Assembly (NCBI RefSeq): GCF_021728535.1 | Contig: NZ_JAKKDU010000004.1 | Span: 1 to 32,842, forward strand | Source: Wocania arenilitoris | GTDB lineage: Bacteria > Bacteroidota > Bacteroidia > Flavobacteriales > Flavobacteriaceae | Direction: 5' to 3' | Length of the DNA: 32,842 bases | Shown: piece by piece, positions 1-9,131 of the stretch | How the letters are laid out: every line of letters begins with the position of its first letter | Numbering within the stretch: the first letter of the stretch is position 1 | Position numbers and translations under genes: made by a program | Notes under the pieces: model-generated | What the model was told of the DNA's origin: nothing | Database searches by the model: none | What the model saw: only the letters and a program-made list of their open reading frames with translations

Positions 1-75
1 AACAGTTTGTTGTTTGCGAAGTGTTTCAAGCGTAGAAACAGATTCTTGTATTGTAAATTCTTTCGGTTTTGCCAT
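1..75 (-). CDS. IS630-like transposase, N-terminal fragment (cut by window edge)
   Basis: ATG at 75 reading leftward, open through codon 25 to the window edge. The 25 codons are identical to the start of the transposase at 32551, where the following helix-turn-helix can be read. Whether this copy is intact cannot be seen here. It is transcribed outward, away from the SusCD operon. Confidence 0.75.
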   Translation of the reverse strand, partial: MAKPKEFTIQESVSTLETLRKQQTV

Positions 76-121
76 AGTGAAAGATACTAAAATATAACGA
101 CTTTTACTATTTAAAATGGTA
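1..121 (-). mobile_element. IS630-like insertion sequence, 5' end (partial)
   Basis: Positions 1-122 are the exact reverse complement of 32504-32625, so this is one of two identical inverted copies of the same element. The segment holds the non-coding 5' end plus the first 25 codons of a transposase; the rest lies left of the window. Aligning the two copies puts the element end near 119 (first bases CC when read on the minus strand) with a flanking TA at 120-121. The other copy also has TA next to it, at 32505-32506. A duplicated TA target is known for IS630/Tc1-type elements. The exact boundary is inferred from only two copies. Confidence 0.8.
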
Positions 122-230
122 TTAGAGGTAGTAATGCTCCTTTTCCTTACCAAAGCTTCCCTTTAATATGAAAGCACGTTCTTTTGTTAATAGGGACTGT
201 AGCTCTTTGGCATAGAGCCTTTGCGCCTAA

Positions 231-268
231 AGCAAAAAAGGATTACTTTTATAAGTAATCCTTTTGCT
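231..268 (-). terminator. intrinsic terminator of the SusCD operon
   Basis: Inverted repeat GGATTACTT (240-248) / AAGTAATCC (253-261) around a 4-nt loop. It is flanked by A-rich sequence on the left and T-rich on the right, so it can work on both strands. On the minus strand it follows the stop codon of the gene ending at 291 by about 30 nt and is followed by a T run. Confidence 0.8.
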
Positions 269-290
269 TTATTGTGTTAATATCCAATTT

Positions 291-1151
291 TTATGGACTT
301 GTGTACTCAGGGCATGTTCCAGGCTCAGGCCCAAAAGGTCCAAACTCTACTCCATCAGGGTTGGTAATGGTGTAAACATGTTCTTCTTCCCATGATCCAC
401 TTGTATAAGAAATTCTTAAAACTCCTGTTCCGGCAGGAACGTTAATTGTATGATTAGCAAAGTCTCCATCAGCTACGGTGTAATCAGTCATAGCCCCATC
501 AATTTCAACAGTTACAAAAGCACCATCCCAACCGTCACCAAATAGATCAGTCATAGCAATAATCCAGTCTCCATTGATAGGGTTGTTGTTTGGTGGGCAA
601 GGTATTGCAAAAGAAAATGCGAATGCATTTCTATAACCCGCTTCAGACAATAAATCACCTGAACTGTTACCTCCAGCAGCAACTTTAGTGTCAGAATCGT
701 AGGTTAGAGGATCTGAACTATATACAATACCATTATTATTTACTGCAGTTCCAGTAAAAGAAAAGGTGTCAGCAAAGCCCACATCAGCAATATCAAATCC
801 TAACGCGCTTGCTAAATCAGACATAGTAATAGTTAAATTGGCAGGGAATGAGGTAACTGTTTCACCAAACGGAACAGGACCATATTCTTCGCCTGCAACC
901 ACAGCAGAAACTTCAATACTGTAGCTAGCTACATTACCATCGGGAGCTTCAAGTACATTAGTTATTGTAATATTAGCAGCTTCAGCTAAACTTGCTATGT
1001 TCACAACTGTTGGGAAGGGAGTTTCAAACCTTACAAAACCACCTAGTTGAAATTCATCTAATCTGTTCTTTTCTTCATCCTCGCAAGATTGAAATGGAAT
1101 CAATAATGCAAAAACCATAAAAGCTTTTAAAACTAATTTAAAATTTTTCAT
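291..1151 (-). CDS. outer-membrane lipoprotein, third gene of a SusCD operon
   Basis: 286 aa. The N-terminus is a lipoprotein signal ending in IPFQSC (Cys23) followed by acidic residues, which in Bacteroidota usually leads to surface export. The middle is rich in Thr, Val and Asn, as in beta-sandwich domains. Near residue 200 the motif LFGDGWDG appears, a Gly/Asp-rich turn recurring in secreted Bacteroidota proteins; I do not know its ligand. The gene starts 11 nt after the SusD-like gene stops and is the last in the operon. By position it corresponds to SusE/SusF-type accessory binding lipoproteins, but I see no sequence motif that proves that family. Substrate unknown. Confidence 0.75.
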   Translation of the reverse strand: MKNFKLVLKAFMVFALLIPFQSCEDEEKNRLDEFQLGGFVRFETPFPTVVNIASLAEAANITITNVLEAPDGNVASYSIEVSAVVAGEEYGPVPFGETVTSFPANLTITMSDLASALGFDIADVGFADTFSFTGTAVNNNGIVYSSDPLTYDSDTKVAAGGNSSGDLLSEAGYRNAFAFSFAIPCPPNNNPINGDWIIAMTDLFGDGWDGAFVTVEIDGAMTDYTVADGDFANHTINVPAGTGVLRISYTSGSWEEEHVYTITNPDGVEFGPFGPEPGTCPEYTSP

Positions 1152-1162
1152 ATTATTTTTTT

Positions 1163-2791
1163 TTAATCTATAAAGTTATCAGGGTTTGTATCCCAAAATA
1201 CTTTAGTAAGAATTGTTTTTTGACTAACATTACTATTCGAATTAACTTCGATTGCTGGATACATAAAAGATCTAGGGAAATCTCCAGGTGTAGAAACATG
1301 AGGAGGCATATCACTAGGTAAACCAGTACGTCTATAATTATTGTAGGCTTCTATACCATTACCCCATAAGGCGATATAGTATTCTTTCATAATTATATCT
1401 AATCTTTCATCATCAGAACTAGCGGCATCATACTCGCCTAAAACGTAGGCAACATAATCATCAACATCGGTTTGAGAAGCAGCAAATGCAGCATCTACTG
1501 GACCAGGGAAGTTAAGTACTTTGCTCATAGACGCACGAATACCTTCCTCTAAAAGTGTTTTAGGGTTTCCAGTTGTTCCAGACATTAAAGCTGACTCAGC
1601 TAACAAGAACTTAACATACGATGATAACATAAAAGGGAATATACCAGCGCCATTACCAGTACTTAAATTAGTATCGGTAACAGATAAGAATTGGTCACTA
1701 TCAAAAGCTCCTCCTATGGGGTATAGACCATAAGTAGATCTTAATAATTGATCTGGTGCAACTCCATTGTCATTTCCATGATCTCTTGTCCAGTATAAGT
1801 CGTCAAGATAACAGAAGTTTTCAAGAGGTAATCCTGCACATTCTAAAAACTGATTTGCTTCTGTTGGGACAGTAGTAGTTTGTCTATAGAAATAATAACG
1901 TAATCTAGGATCGTTAAAGCCTTTATCATCTTTAAGGAGATAGACATAGTAACTTGTCAAATAATCATCAGCACCGTCTGCATCATAACATAAAGCAAAA
2001 TATGGGTGCCTACTATCATTAGGAGATACAACCGTAGAGTACTGAAATTGGAAGTCTTCAGAAGCTTCATCTATAATGCCTTGGCTGATTAGCGTATTAA
2101 TTTGTGAGCTAAAATTACCAATTAAACGCATTTGAAGATACATTTTTAACTTCAAAGTTCTTGCTAAGGTAATCCATTTGGATGGGTCACCTCCATAAAA
2201 CAAATCATTTGCTGGCATGATAACATTTTGAGTATTCAATGCAGCTATGGCTTCATCTAATTCTACTAGTATTGCATCATATATACTCTGAGCCGAGTCA
2301 ACTTTAGGATTAGGGTTAGCTAAACCTTGAGTGGCTTCAGAAAAAGGTACATCTCCAAAGATGTCAACTAATGTTACCATAGTATAAGCACGAATAATTT
2401 TGGCTGCACCAATTATACCTTGTTGATTATTGTTTTCAGCAATAGGGAGTAATTCTGTAATTTCTTTTAATGCTCCCAAATATAAATTTTCCCAAGATTC
2501 ATCTAAAGAACTTGATGTAAGGGAAAATGGCCCAGCATAAGCACCAAATAAATGTTGCATTCTTGCAGCTTCAGCGGCTCTTACATTTAAACCATCTTCA
2601 TTGTCTTCATTATATGCTATAGCCAATGTGAAATTAATTTGAGCAGCATTAAACAGTAAGTTGGCATCAGCACTGTCCGGAGTAGGATTACTAGGGTCTG
2701 TTACTAAATCTAACTCGGTGGTTTCACAACTCAACGTCATGGCAAACACTAAGAGTAAGAAATATTTTATTTTAAAATTTATTGTTTTCAT
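1163..2791 (-). CDS. SusD/RagB-family nutrient-binding lipoprotein
   Basis: 542 aa. Lipoprotein signal with lipobox MTLSC (Cys22). The body is helix-rich with TPR-like segments. Typical SusD features include the early AARMQHLFGAY region, PFSEA near residue 150, and a C-terminal IMKEYYIALWGNGIEAYNNYR segment followed by the MYPAIEVNSN region that ends such proteins. This pattern fits the branch often named SusD-like_2 better than the classical starch SusD. It would sit as a lid on the SusC-like barrel encoded 12 nt upstream and capture substrate at the cell surface. No glycoside hydrolase, peptidase or sulfatase lies nearby, so the substrate class cannot be read from context. Confidence 0.9.
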   Translation of the reverse strand: MKTINFKIKYFLLLVFAMTLSCETTELDLVTDPSNPTPDSADANLLFNAAQINFTLAIAYNEDNEDGLNVRAAEAARMQHLFGAYAGPFSLTSSSLDESWENLYLGALKEITELLPIAENNNQQGIIGAAKIIRAYTMVTLVDIFGDVPFSEATQGLANPNPKVDSAQSIYDAILVELDEAIAALNTQNVIMPANDLFYGGDPSKWITLARTLKLKMYLQMRLIGNFSSQINTLISQGIIDEASEDFQFQYSTVVSPNDSRHPYFALCYDADGADDYLTSYYVYLLKDDKGFNDPRLRYYFYRQTTTVPTEANQFLECAGLPLENFCYLDDLYWTRDHGNDNGVAPDQLLRSTYGLYPIGGAFDSDQFLSVTDTNLSTGNGAGIFPFMLSSYVKFLLAESALMSGTTGNPKTLLEEGIRASMSKVLNFPGPVDAAFAASQTDVDDYVAYVLGEYDAASSDDERLDIIMKEYYIALWGNGIEAYNNYRRTGLPSDMPPHVSTPGDFPRSFMYPAIEVNSNSNVSQKTILTKVFWDTNPDNFID

Positions 2792-2803
2792 ATTAGTTTT
2801 TTT

Positions 2804-5800
2804 TTAAAAAGTTGCCTTGATACTGAAACTGAATTTTTTAGAGGTTGGAGCTGTTTGGAATTCTAAACCTTGTCCATTTCCAACACCCGTACTAATAACT
2901 TCAGGGTCAAAATTAGTATGCTCAGGAACGTTAGGTGCCCAATACCATAGATTATTACCTAAAACTGTAAAAGATAAAGAACCGAATGGTGTTTTTTCTA
3001 AAAGTTTGTTTGGTAAGTCATAACTTAATGAAATTTCTCTTAACCTAACTACAGAACCATCATAAATAGCTTGTCCTGCTGGATCTAAAAAGTTTAAGAA
3101 ATAAATTTCATTTGCACCTAATTGAATATTGTTAGGTATCTGGTTGCCATTTCCGTCTACAAGTGGTTCTCCTGTAGAAGGATTTGCTAAAAACCCTGGT
3201 ACTACAAGTGTGCCTTCACGTTGATCTGTATCTTTTGTTACACCCCTACGCAGCAAATTGTCTATTGTGTTTGAAGAAAAATCACCACCATGGGTATATT
3301 CTACTTGTGCAGATAAGCTTAAATTTCCATACCTAAAGGTGTTTATAGTTGTAAGCTTCCAATCTGGATTTGGATCACCAATAACAGCATTATCTAACCC
3401 AATAGCATCACTATCTATAATGTTACCGGTTGTAGGGTTTATCATGTAATTCCCATTGTCATCTCTTACAGCATAACTACCTCTAATAACTCCTAAAGGT
3501 TGACCTTCTATAGCATAGTTTCCTAAGTTAGAAAAACCAGCAATAAACAATTCGTTTCCATTTCCATCAGTAGTAATAACTTCATTTTCGAATGCAGTAA
3601 AACTATAGTTTGAATCCCATTGAAACTTACCGTCATTTCCTTTAAATGGAGAAATTCCCAAATCTATTTCTATACCTTTTGTTTCTAATTCACCCAAGTT
3701 TTGGACAGAGGTTCTAGAACCAGAAGAAGAAGCAAGATTAACTGCAACAATTTGATCTTCGGAATTACGTTTGTAAACACTGGCTTCTAATGAAATACGG
3801 TTTCTCCAGAAACGGGCTTCGATACCAGCCTCTAGTTCTTCGTGGAGCTCTGGTTTAAGGTCTGGGTTTGGAGCAACCGTACTCGGAGATATAGTATTAA
3901 TTGGAACGCCGCCACCAGTAGTTAGAGCTGCAGTTGATAAGCTAAAGGCTCCTCTAGTATTATATGGGCCAGGGAAACCTGCTGAAGAACCAAAACCAAA
4001 GCGAAACTTTAAATAATTTAAACCATCACTTTTAAGGCCATCTATGGCTGCTGTTGGAATGAAAGAGATTGAAGCACTTGGATAAAATAATGATCTATTT
4101 GCAGATTCAACGGTAGATATCCAATCATTACGACCAGCTACGGTTAGATATAGGTAATCTTCATAGCCAAATTCTAACTGACCAAAAATACCTAGTCTAT
4201 TAACTTTTTGCATAAAATCTAATTCGCTACCAAAGGGATCAACATTACTTTGAGATACAAAATTATTATGGTCTATTAACCCAAATACAAGTTGGTTTTG
4301 ACTAAAAATACCAAACTTTTCAAAAGATTCTGAATTGGAATTTAAGCCTATTGTACCGTTTAACGAAATATTGTCTGTTATTTGCTCACCATTAATATTG
4401 AATAATATACTGTGATCCCATATTCTATTTGTTCCAGAAGTAGTTTTTAAAAAACCTTGATTGGCTTGTATGCTTGCTACACCTCCTTTGTTCATGTAGA
4501 ATTGCTGCTTTTCTGTATAAGTATCATAACCTAAACGATAGGTTAAAGAGTATATGTCACTTATATCGAAGGTCGTACTTACTGAATTATAAAAACGATC
4601 AACATCAATAGATTCTTGAGAATTTGCTACTAACCATAGAGGGTTTTCTTGGTCGGTTCTATAATATACACTAGCACCTGTGATAGGGTCTTGATAAGGT
4701 AAACCATTTAAATCAAAGCTTCTAGGTATGAACATAGTTCTTTCAAAGATTGAAAAATTTCCAGTACCACTATTGGCTGCTACAGGAGGGGTTTTAAAAC
4801 CACTATTTACGTAATTAAACGAGCCAGAAACGGAAAATTTATTGCTTAACTTAATATTTCCTCCCAAACCAAAATTTAAGCGATCAAAACTATTGCCTGG
4901 TACAAAACCATCTTCACGGGTACGACCAAAATTGATATTATAGGAAACATTTTCAGAGCTTTTAGAAGCATTTAAAGAAGTTGTATATCCTATACCTGTG
5001 TTGAAAAAATCTTTTACGTTGTCCTTAAATGGTTGGTATAATACGTTAACGCCTTGAAATTCAGGAAAGGATGCTGCTAGGCGACCTACATTATAGTGAT
5101 GTCTTACCATAGTGTTACTGTCGAAGCGTCCCCCCCAAGTACCAACAAATCCAACATTTGTACTATTATCTCCACCTTGACCATACGTGTTTTGGTAATC
5201 GGGTAAATTTGAGATTTTACTAAAAAAAGTGGATTGGTTTACAGTAATTTCGAACCCCTTATCTATGTTGGCAGTACTACCTGTTTTTGTTGTAATCAAG
5301 ATAACTCCATTTCTACCTTGTTCACCATATAGTGCTGTTGCACTTAAACCTTTAAGTACACTCATAGATTCTATGTTGTTAGGATCTAAATCTAAAAATC
5401 TACTGGAAGCGGATACTGATCCATTACCAGTAGTCACATTACTTTCTGCGTTAGTAGAAGAACTAAAGGGCACACCATTTACAACAAATAAAGGCTGGTT
5501 GTTTTGAGTAATAGAACCAGGTCCTCTAATGATAATATTTGTACCACTACCAGCCAAACCACCGGTGCCAACAACATTTACACCTGCAACTTTACCTGAT
5601 AAAACTCTTGCAATATCAGCTTCAGGGCGGCTTTCTACTTGTTCAGAATCTAAAGTTGTTACAGCATAACCTAAAGCCTTTTTCTCCCTTCTAATGCCTT
5701 GAGCAGTAACAACAACCTCCTCTAGAACAGCTGCATCTTCCTGCATAGTTACATTAATTGTATTGGAGGATCCAACTGTGATTTCTTGACTTGTGTATCC

Positions 5801-6028
5801 AACAAAACTAAATACAAGAATATCTCCTGTACTAGCGTCAATTGAATAATTACCATCGAAATCGGTTGAGGTACCAGAGGATGTACCTTTTACTAAGACA
5901 GTCGTGCCAGGTAAAGGTAATCCCGTTTCATCGGATACCGTTCCTGAAATTGTCTTTTCTTGCGCAAATGAAAATTGCACGACAAACGCTAATAATAACG
6001 TTAGCATTCCACTAAACTTTGTTTTCAT
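2804..6028 (-). CDS. SusC/RagA-family TonB-dependent outer-membrane transporter
   Basis: 1074 aa from the ATG at 6028. A longer frame to 6058 exists, but the signal peptide (MKTKFSG... with cleavage after FSFA, about residue 22) begins at this inner Met. Domains in order: carboxypeptidase-regulatory-like beta-sandwich at about 24-110 (ISGTVSDETGLPLPG, DFDGNYSI, FSFVGY); the SusC signature EEVVVTAQGIRREKKALGY leading into the plug (about 115-235, with IIIRGPGSI and PLFVVNGVPF); then a 22-strand barrel ending in a terminal Phe (SFSIKATF). It imports a large ligand across the outer membrane using TonB energy, paired with the SusD-like lipoprotein. First gene of the three-gene operon. Confidence 0.93.
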   Translation of the reverse strand: MKTKFSGMLTLLLAFVVQFSFAQEKTISGTVSDETGLPLPGTTVLVKGTSSGTSTDFDGNYSIDASTGDILVFSFVGYTSQEITVGSSNTINVTMQEDAAVLEEVVVTAQGIRREKKALGYAVTTLDSEQVESRPEADIARVLSGKVAGVNVVGTGGLAGSGTNIIIRGPGSITQNNQPLFVVNGVPFSSSTNAESNVTTGNGSVSASSRFLDLDPNNIESMSVLKGLSATALYGEQGRNGVILITTKTGSTANIDKGFEITVNQSTFFSKISNLPDYQNTYGQGGDNSTNVGFVGTWGGRFDSNTMVRHHYNVGRLAASFPEFQGVNVLYQPFKDNVKDFFNTGIGYTTSLNASKSSENVSYNINFGRTREDGFVPGNSFDRLNFGLGGNIKLSNKFSVSGSFNYVNSGFKTPPVAANSGTGNFSIFERTMFIPRSFDLNGLPYQDPITGASVYYRTDQENPLWLVANSQESIDVDRFYNSVSTTFDISDIYSLTYRLGYDTYTEKQQFYMNKGGVASIQANQGFLKTTSGTNRIWDHSILFNINGEQITDNISLNGTIGLNSNSESFEKFGIFSQNQLVFGLIDHNNFVSQSNVDPFGSELDFMQKVNRLGIFGQLEFGYEDYLYLTVAGRNDWISTVESANRSLFYPSASISFIPTAAIDGLKSDGLNYLKFRFGFGSSAGFPGPYNTRGAFSLSTAALTTGGGVPINTISPSTVAPNPDLKPELHEELEAGIEARFWRNRISLEASVYKRNSEDQIVAVNLASSSGSRTSVQNLGELETKGIEIDLGISPFKGNDGKFQWDSNYSFTAFENEVITTDGNGNELFIAGFSNLGNYAIEGQPLGVIRGSYAVRDDNGNYMINPTTGNIIDSDAIGLDNAVIGDPNPDWKLTTINTFRYGNLSLSAQVEYTHGGDFSSNTIDNLLRRGVTKDTDQREGTLVVPGFLANPSTGEPLVDGNGNQIPNNIQLGANEIYFLNFLDPAGQAIYDGSVVRLREISLSYDLPNKLLEKTPFGSLSFTVLGNNLWYWAPNVPEHTNFDPEVISTGVGNGQGLEFQTAPTSKKFSFSIKATF

Positions 6029-6055
6029 TTTAATAATTATTTGAATTAGTCGACC

Positions 6056-6087
6056 CAAAAGTCTTAATAAAAAGTTAATAAAACAAA
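6056..6087 (-). promoter_or_regulatory. candidate promoter of the SusCD operon
   Basis: On the minus strand TTTG (6084-6087) is followed after 20 nt by GACTTTTG (6056-6063). This matches the Bacteroidota -33 TTTG / -7 TAnnTTTG pattern except for the first base of the -7 box. The implied start would give a leader of roughly 20 nt before the ATG at 6028. Pattern match only. Confidence 0.4.
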
Positions 6088-6220
6088 AAAAATATAGTTA
6101 AAATTTAGTTTTTGAATTTTTTTGATTTGTTTAATTTTCAGTAAAAAAGCAAAAACAGAAGTGATTCTTTATTAAAAGACGGTGTTTTTTGAGAATAATT
6201 TTGTCTAATCCGATAAAAAC

Positions 6221-6234
6221 TTATGCATGCATAA
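6221..6234. repeat. 14-bp perfect palindrome
   Basis: TTATGCATGCATAA reads the same on both strands. It lies in the AT-rich 240-bp gap between the Omp85-like gene (ends 6269) and the SusC-like start (6028), about 190 bp upstream of the latter. It could be an operator for a dimeric regulator or chance in AT-rich DNA; no regulator gene is nearby. Confidence 0.5.
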
Positions 6235-6268
6235 TAATTACTATAGTTCTTAATTTAAGCAATTCATT

Positions 6269-7960
6269 TTAAAAATTAGCTACTAGACTAAGATGAATTT
6301 TAGAATCTGAAAATTTAAAAGCTTGGTTCTTAATTTTACCATTGGCATAATTAAATTTAAAAAGACCAGCTTTAGTTAAAATGCCAAACCCAAAACCATA
6401 TCCAAAAAGTTTTTCTTTTATATTCGTTATTTTGTTTTCAAAATAGGCTAAATCTGTTATACTATGTATATATATGCTATTATTAAGTTGATATCTATAC
6501 TCTGTATTTAAAACACCAAAAAGCGAAGCGAATAAACTATTTTCTTCAAAACCTCGAATAGAATTTATACCGCCAAAGCGGAAAAGTTCGTTTTCTAGAT
6601 AGGTGTTTGAAATTAAATGAGAACCATTAGCGCTAAAATAAAAACTGTTTTTATTATTAAGATTAATAATTTTAAAAGCATTAATAGAATGTAGGGACTG
6701 TTTCTCCTTTGTAGTAGTTACTTCTCTATTACCAAAACTAGTTTCTAAAAACACACTTGATTTTACAGGAAACAATAAATTGTTAGGCTGCAATTTTAAA
6801 TATTGATATGCGAATGAAAAAAAATTGGAATTGTAATCCGCAATGTTTTGCAAATTACTAGAAGACAATAAATTGTTAGAAGTAGTAGCAGTTATGCCAC
6901 TATATATTTTATGTTTAGAGTTAATTTGATAATGCAGTTTTGCAGATTGATTTACAATAGTAAACGTAGAATCCTTTTTAAAAATTTGTAAACCTAAATC
7001 TATCCCAATAGGCGACTTAAATAAATAAGGTAACGTTAAATTAGTTCTAAATGTTTTTTGGTCGTTTTCATCACTTTTATAAAGCAGACTAAACGATTCA
7101 CCAAAATTCAAGTTATTGGTTAAGTTTAAATTTAAAAAACCATCAAACTCTAATTTATTTGTTTCTTCGTTTGTGCCAAAACCTAAAAAACCATCAAACG
7201 AATTGCTTTTAGCTTTTTCAGTATATATATATAATGTGGTAGAATCTTTAGTAAAAAGAACTTCGGGCGGTTTAATTTGATTTGCAAATTTTAAATCGTT
7301 AAGCAAATTCGTTTTTTCTTTAATTACATTTAAATTAAAAGCTTGATTTTCTTTAATTTTTAAATAATGTTTTAGATATGATTTTGGGAATTTCTCATAA
7401 CCTTTAATTATTATATTGTCAATAGTTCTTTTTTGTTTGTTAGAATCAATTATCAAATCTGCCCTCAAATTATTTTCTACAATATGAATATTTGATAGTT
7501 TTAATTTTGAAAATGGATTACCTTTTTCCGAAGTCTTTAAGTTTATAAAATTTAAACTGTTTTCTACATGGCTAAATGGAAGCGAAAAATAATCATCAAA
7601 AACGTCCTCTGAAATCAGTTTTAAAACTGGGGTATCAATAATTGAACTATTATAATATATATGTATGGTTTTGTATTTTTTTTTAAGATGAAATTTTGCA
7701 GCAAAAGTTGAATCATCTTTTTTAATAATACCTGTCATTTTATTTTCTATGTAGCCTGTTTTGTAAAGTAGGGTCTGAATTGAATCCACTTCAGAGGTAA
7801 TAGATTTATAATCATTATGCACCTCTAAATAATTTAAAGAATCTATTTGTTTGGTCTCAACCTCATTATTTCCAATAATTTTTAATCTTAAATTTTGAGA
7901 AAATACTTTAGAAGAAAAAAGTATACATATAATAAGGACTAAAAAAGCGGTTTTTTTCAC
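6269..7960 (-). CDS. Omp85-superfamily (BamA/TamA-like) outer-membrane protein
   Basis: 563 aa. Sec signal peptide with cleavage near KVFS-Q (about residue 21). The first half looks like POTRA-type repeats: short alpha/beta segments such as IDNIIIKGYEKFPKSYL followed by LNVIKEKTNLLNDL. The second half alternates amphipathic strands and contains FRFGGINSIRGF, the conserved (V/I)RG(F/Y) element of the Omp85 inward loop (RGF at 469-471). The last residues, HLSLVANF, form a beta-signal ending in Phe. It is shorter than BamA (about 800 aa) and nearer TamA or an accessory Omp85. Role in membrane protein insertion or translocation is inferred from the fold. It is divergent from rpsL and not part of the SusCD operon. 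Confidence 0.8.
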   Translation of the reverse strand: MKKTAFLVLIICILFSSKVFSQNLRLKIIGNNEVETKQIDSLNYLEVHNDYKSITSEVDSIQTLLYKTGYIENKMTGIIKKDDSTFAAKFHLKKKYKTIHIYYNSSIIDTPVLKLISEDVFDDYFSLPFSHVENSLNFINLKTSEKGNPFSKLKLSNIHIVENNLRADLIIDSNKQKRTIDNIIIKGYEKFPKSYLKHYLKIKENQAFNLNVIKEKTNLLNDLKFANQIKPPEVLFTKDSTTLYIYTEKAKSNSFDGFLGFGTNEETNKLEFDGFLNLNLTNNLNFGESFSLLYKSDENDQKTFRTNLTLPYLFKSPIGIDLGLQIFKKDSTFTIVNQSAKLHYQINSKHKIYSGITATTSNNLLSSSNLQNIADYNSNFFSFAYQYLKLQPNNLLFPVKSSVFLETSFGNREVTTTKEKQSLHSINAFKIINLNNKNSFYFSANGSHLISNTYLENELFRFGGINSIRGFEENSLFASLFGVLNTEYRYQLNNSIYIHSITDLAYFENKITNIKEKLFGYGFGFGILTKAGLFKFNYANGKIKNQAFKFSDSKIHLSLVANF

Positions 7961-8106
7961 AAGTAATGATTGCTAAAAATGATTTAATGTGTAGTTTTAT
8001 GCTTCTAACTTCTAACATTTTCGGTGTAAATCTAACGGAAATTCTACGCTTATAATATAGAGAATACTATAATTTTTGAAAACTCTTAAAAATTAATGAT
8101 TTAGGG

Positions 8107-8137
8107 TTTGAATTATTCATTTTAATTTCTACCTTTG
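8107..8137 (+). promoter_or_regulatory. promoter of the str operon
   Basis: TTTG (8107-8110), 19 nt, TACCTTTG (8130-8137): an exact match to the Bacteroidota -33/-7 consensus. Transcription would begin near 8143-8146, about 35-40 nt before the rpsL ATG. Confidence 0.75.
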
Positions 8138-8141
8138 CAGC

Positions 8142-8155
8142 CCTCTTAAAAGAGG
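8142..8155 (+). repeat. short inverted repeat at the rpsL transcript start
   Basis: CCTCTT AA AAGAGG, able to form a small 5' hairpin (5-bp stem, TAAA loop). It begins within a few bases of the predicted transcription start, so it would cap the 5' end of the str mRNA. Role in stability or control is inference. Confidence 0.5.
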
Positions 8156-8180
8156 ATAATAAAATTTATATATATTATAT

Positions 8181-8555
8181 ATGCCAACAATTTCGCAATT
8201 AGTAAGAAAAGGAAGAGCCAAAATAACCAAGAAGAGTAAATCGGCTGCTTTAGATTCTTGTCCGCAAAGACGTGGTGTGTGTACTCGTGTTTACACAACA
8301 ACTCCTAAAAAGCCTAACTCAGCAATGCGTAAGGTAGCAAGGGTTCGTTTAACAAACGGTAACGAGGTTAATGCATACATTGGCGGTGAAGGACATAATC
8401 TACAAGAGCACTCGATAGTATTGGTTAGAGGTGGAAGGGTAAAAGATTTGCCAGGAGTTAGATATCACATCGTTCGTGGTGCTTTAGACACAGCAGGTGT
8501 TTCAGGTAGAACGCAACGTAGATCTAAGTATGGTGCTAAACGCCCTAAAAAGTAA
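8181..8555 (+). CDS. rpsL: 30S ribosomal protein uS12
   Basis: 124 aa, the same length as E. coli S12. It lies at the decoding centre and affects fidelity. [14 protein letters not shown] and [14 protein letters not shown] are intact: Lys43 and Lys88, the positions changed in streptomycin-resistant or -dependent mutants, are both the wild-type lysine. Asp89, the methylthiolation site in other bacteria, is present. First gene of the str operon, with its own strong promoter. Confidence 0.98.
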   Translation: MPTISQLVRKGRAKITKKSKSAALDSCPQRRGVCTRVYTTTPKKPNSAMRKVARVRLTNGNEVNAYIGGEGHNLQEHSIVLVRGGRVKDLPGVRYHIVRGALDTAGVSGRTQRRSKYGAKRPKK

Positions 8556-8566
8556 AATTAAAGTTT

Positions 8567-8634
8567 GAAGCTAGAAGCACGAAGTTAGAAGATTAAATCA
8601 ACTGACCAACAGCTAAAGGCTAAGAGCTAAAAAA
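8567..8634 (+). repeat. degenerate repeats in the rpsL-rpsG spacer
   Basis: GAAGCTAGAAG (8567-8577) and GAAGTTAGAAG (8581-8591) are near-direct repeats. They are followed by a CTAA-periodic stretch at 8611-8634. The 11-mer occurs inverted at 8002-8012, upstream of rpsL. The CTAA stretch resembles 22774-22796 in the rpsM-rpsK spacer. Confidence 0.5.
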
Positions 8635-8648
8635 CTTAAAAAGAAGAC

Positions 8649-9125
8649 ATGAGAAAAAGAGCAGCAAAAAAGAGACCGCTTTTACCAGATCCAAAATTTA
8701 ACGACCAGTTAGTAACACGTTTCGTTAATATGATGATGTGGGATGGAAAGAAGTCTGTCGCTTTTAAAGTATTCTACGATGCAATTGATATTGTAGACTC
8801 GAAAAAAACTGACGAAGAAAAAACCGCTTTAGAAATATGGAAAGATGCGTTGTCAAATGTGATGCCTCACGTAGAAGTACGTAGCCGTCGTGTTGGTGGT
8901 GCAACATTTCAAATTCCAATGCAAATACGTCCAGATCGTAAAGTTTCAACAGCGATGAAATGGTTAATTAGCTATTCACGTAAAAGAAACGAAAAATCTA
9001 TGGCAAATCGTTTAGCAGCAGAAATATTAGCTGCGGCCAAAGAAGAAGGAGCAGCAGTTAAGAAAAGAGTTGATACTCATAAAATGGCTGAAGCAAATAA
9101 AGCATTCTCTCACTTTAGATTTTAA
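8649..9125 (+). CDS. rpsG: 30S ribosomal protein uS7
   Basis: 158 aa. Primary binder that nucleates the 30S head; its beta-hairpin sits near the E site. N-terminal [18 protein letters not shown] and the [16 protein letters not shown] segment are diagnostic. It starts 93 nt after rpsL across a repeat-containing spacer and ends 6 nt before fusA. No Shine-Dalgarno motif; the start is preceded by an A-rich run. Confidence 0.98.
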   Translation: MRKRAAKKRPLLPDPKFNDQLVTRFVNMMMWDGKKSVAFKVFYDAIDIVDSKKTDEEKTALEIWKDALSNVMPHVEVRSRRVGGATFQIPMQIRPDRKVSTAMKWLISYSRKRNEKSMANRLAAEILAAAKEEGAAVKKRVDTHKMAEANKAFSHFRF

Positions 9126-9131
9126 TACGAC

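Noticed and set aside
7961-8180. tRNA gene upstream of the str operon
   Set aside because: No cloverleaf-compatible arms or TTCGA-type T-loop sequence could be found in the gap.
8305-8460. Streptomycin-resistance change in rpsL
   Set aside because: Lys43 and Lys88 are both the susceptible-type residues.
8764-8949. Antisense open frames across rpsG, fusA, eno and other genes
   Set aside because: They are shadows of strongly conserved genes on the other strand and have no domain features.
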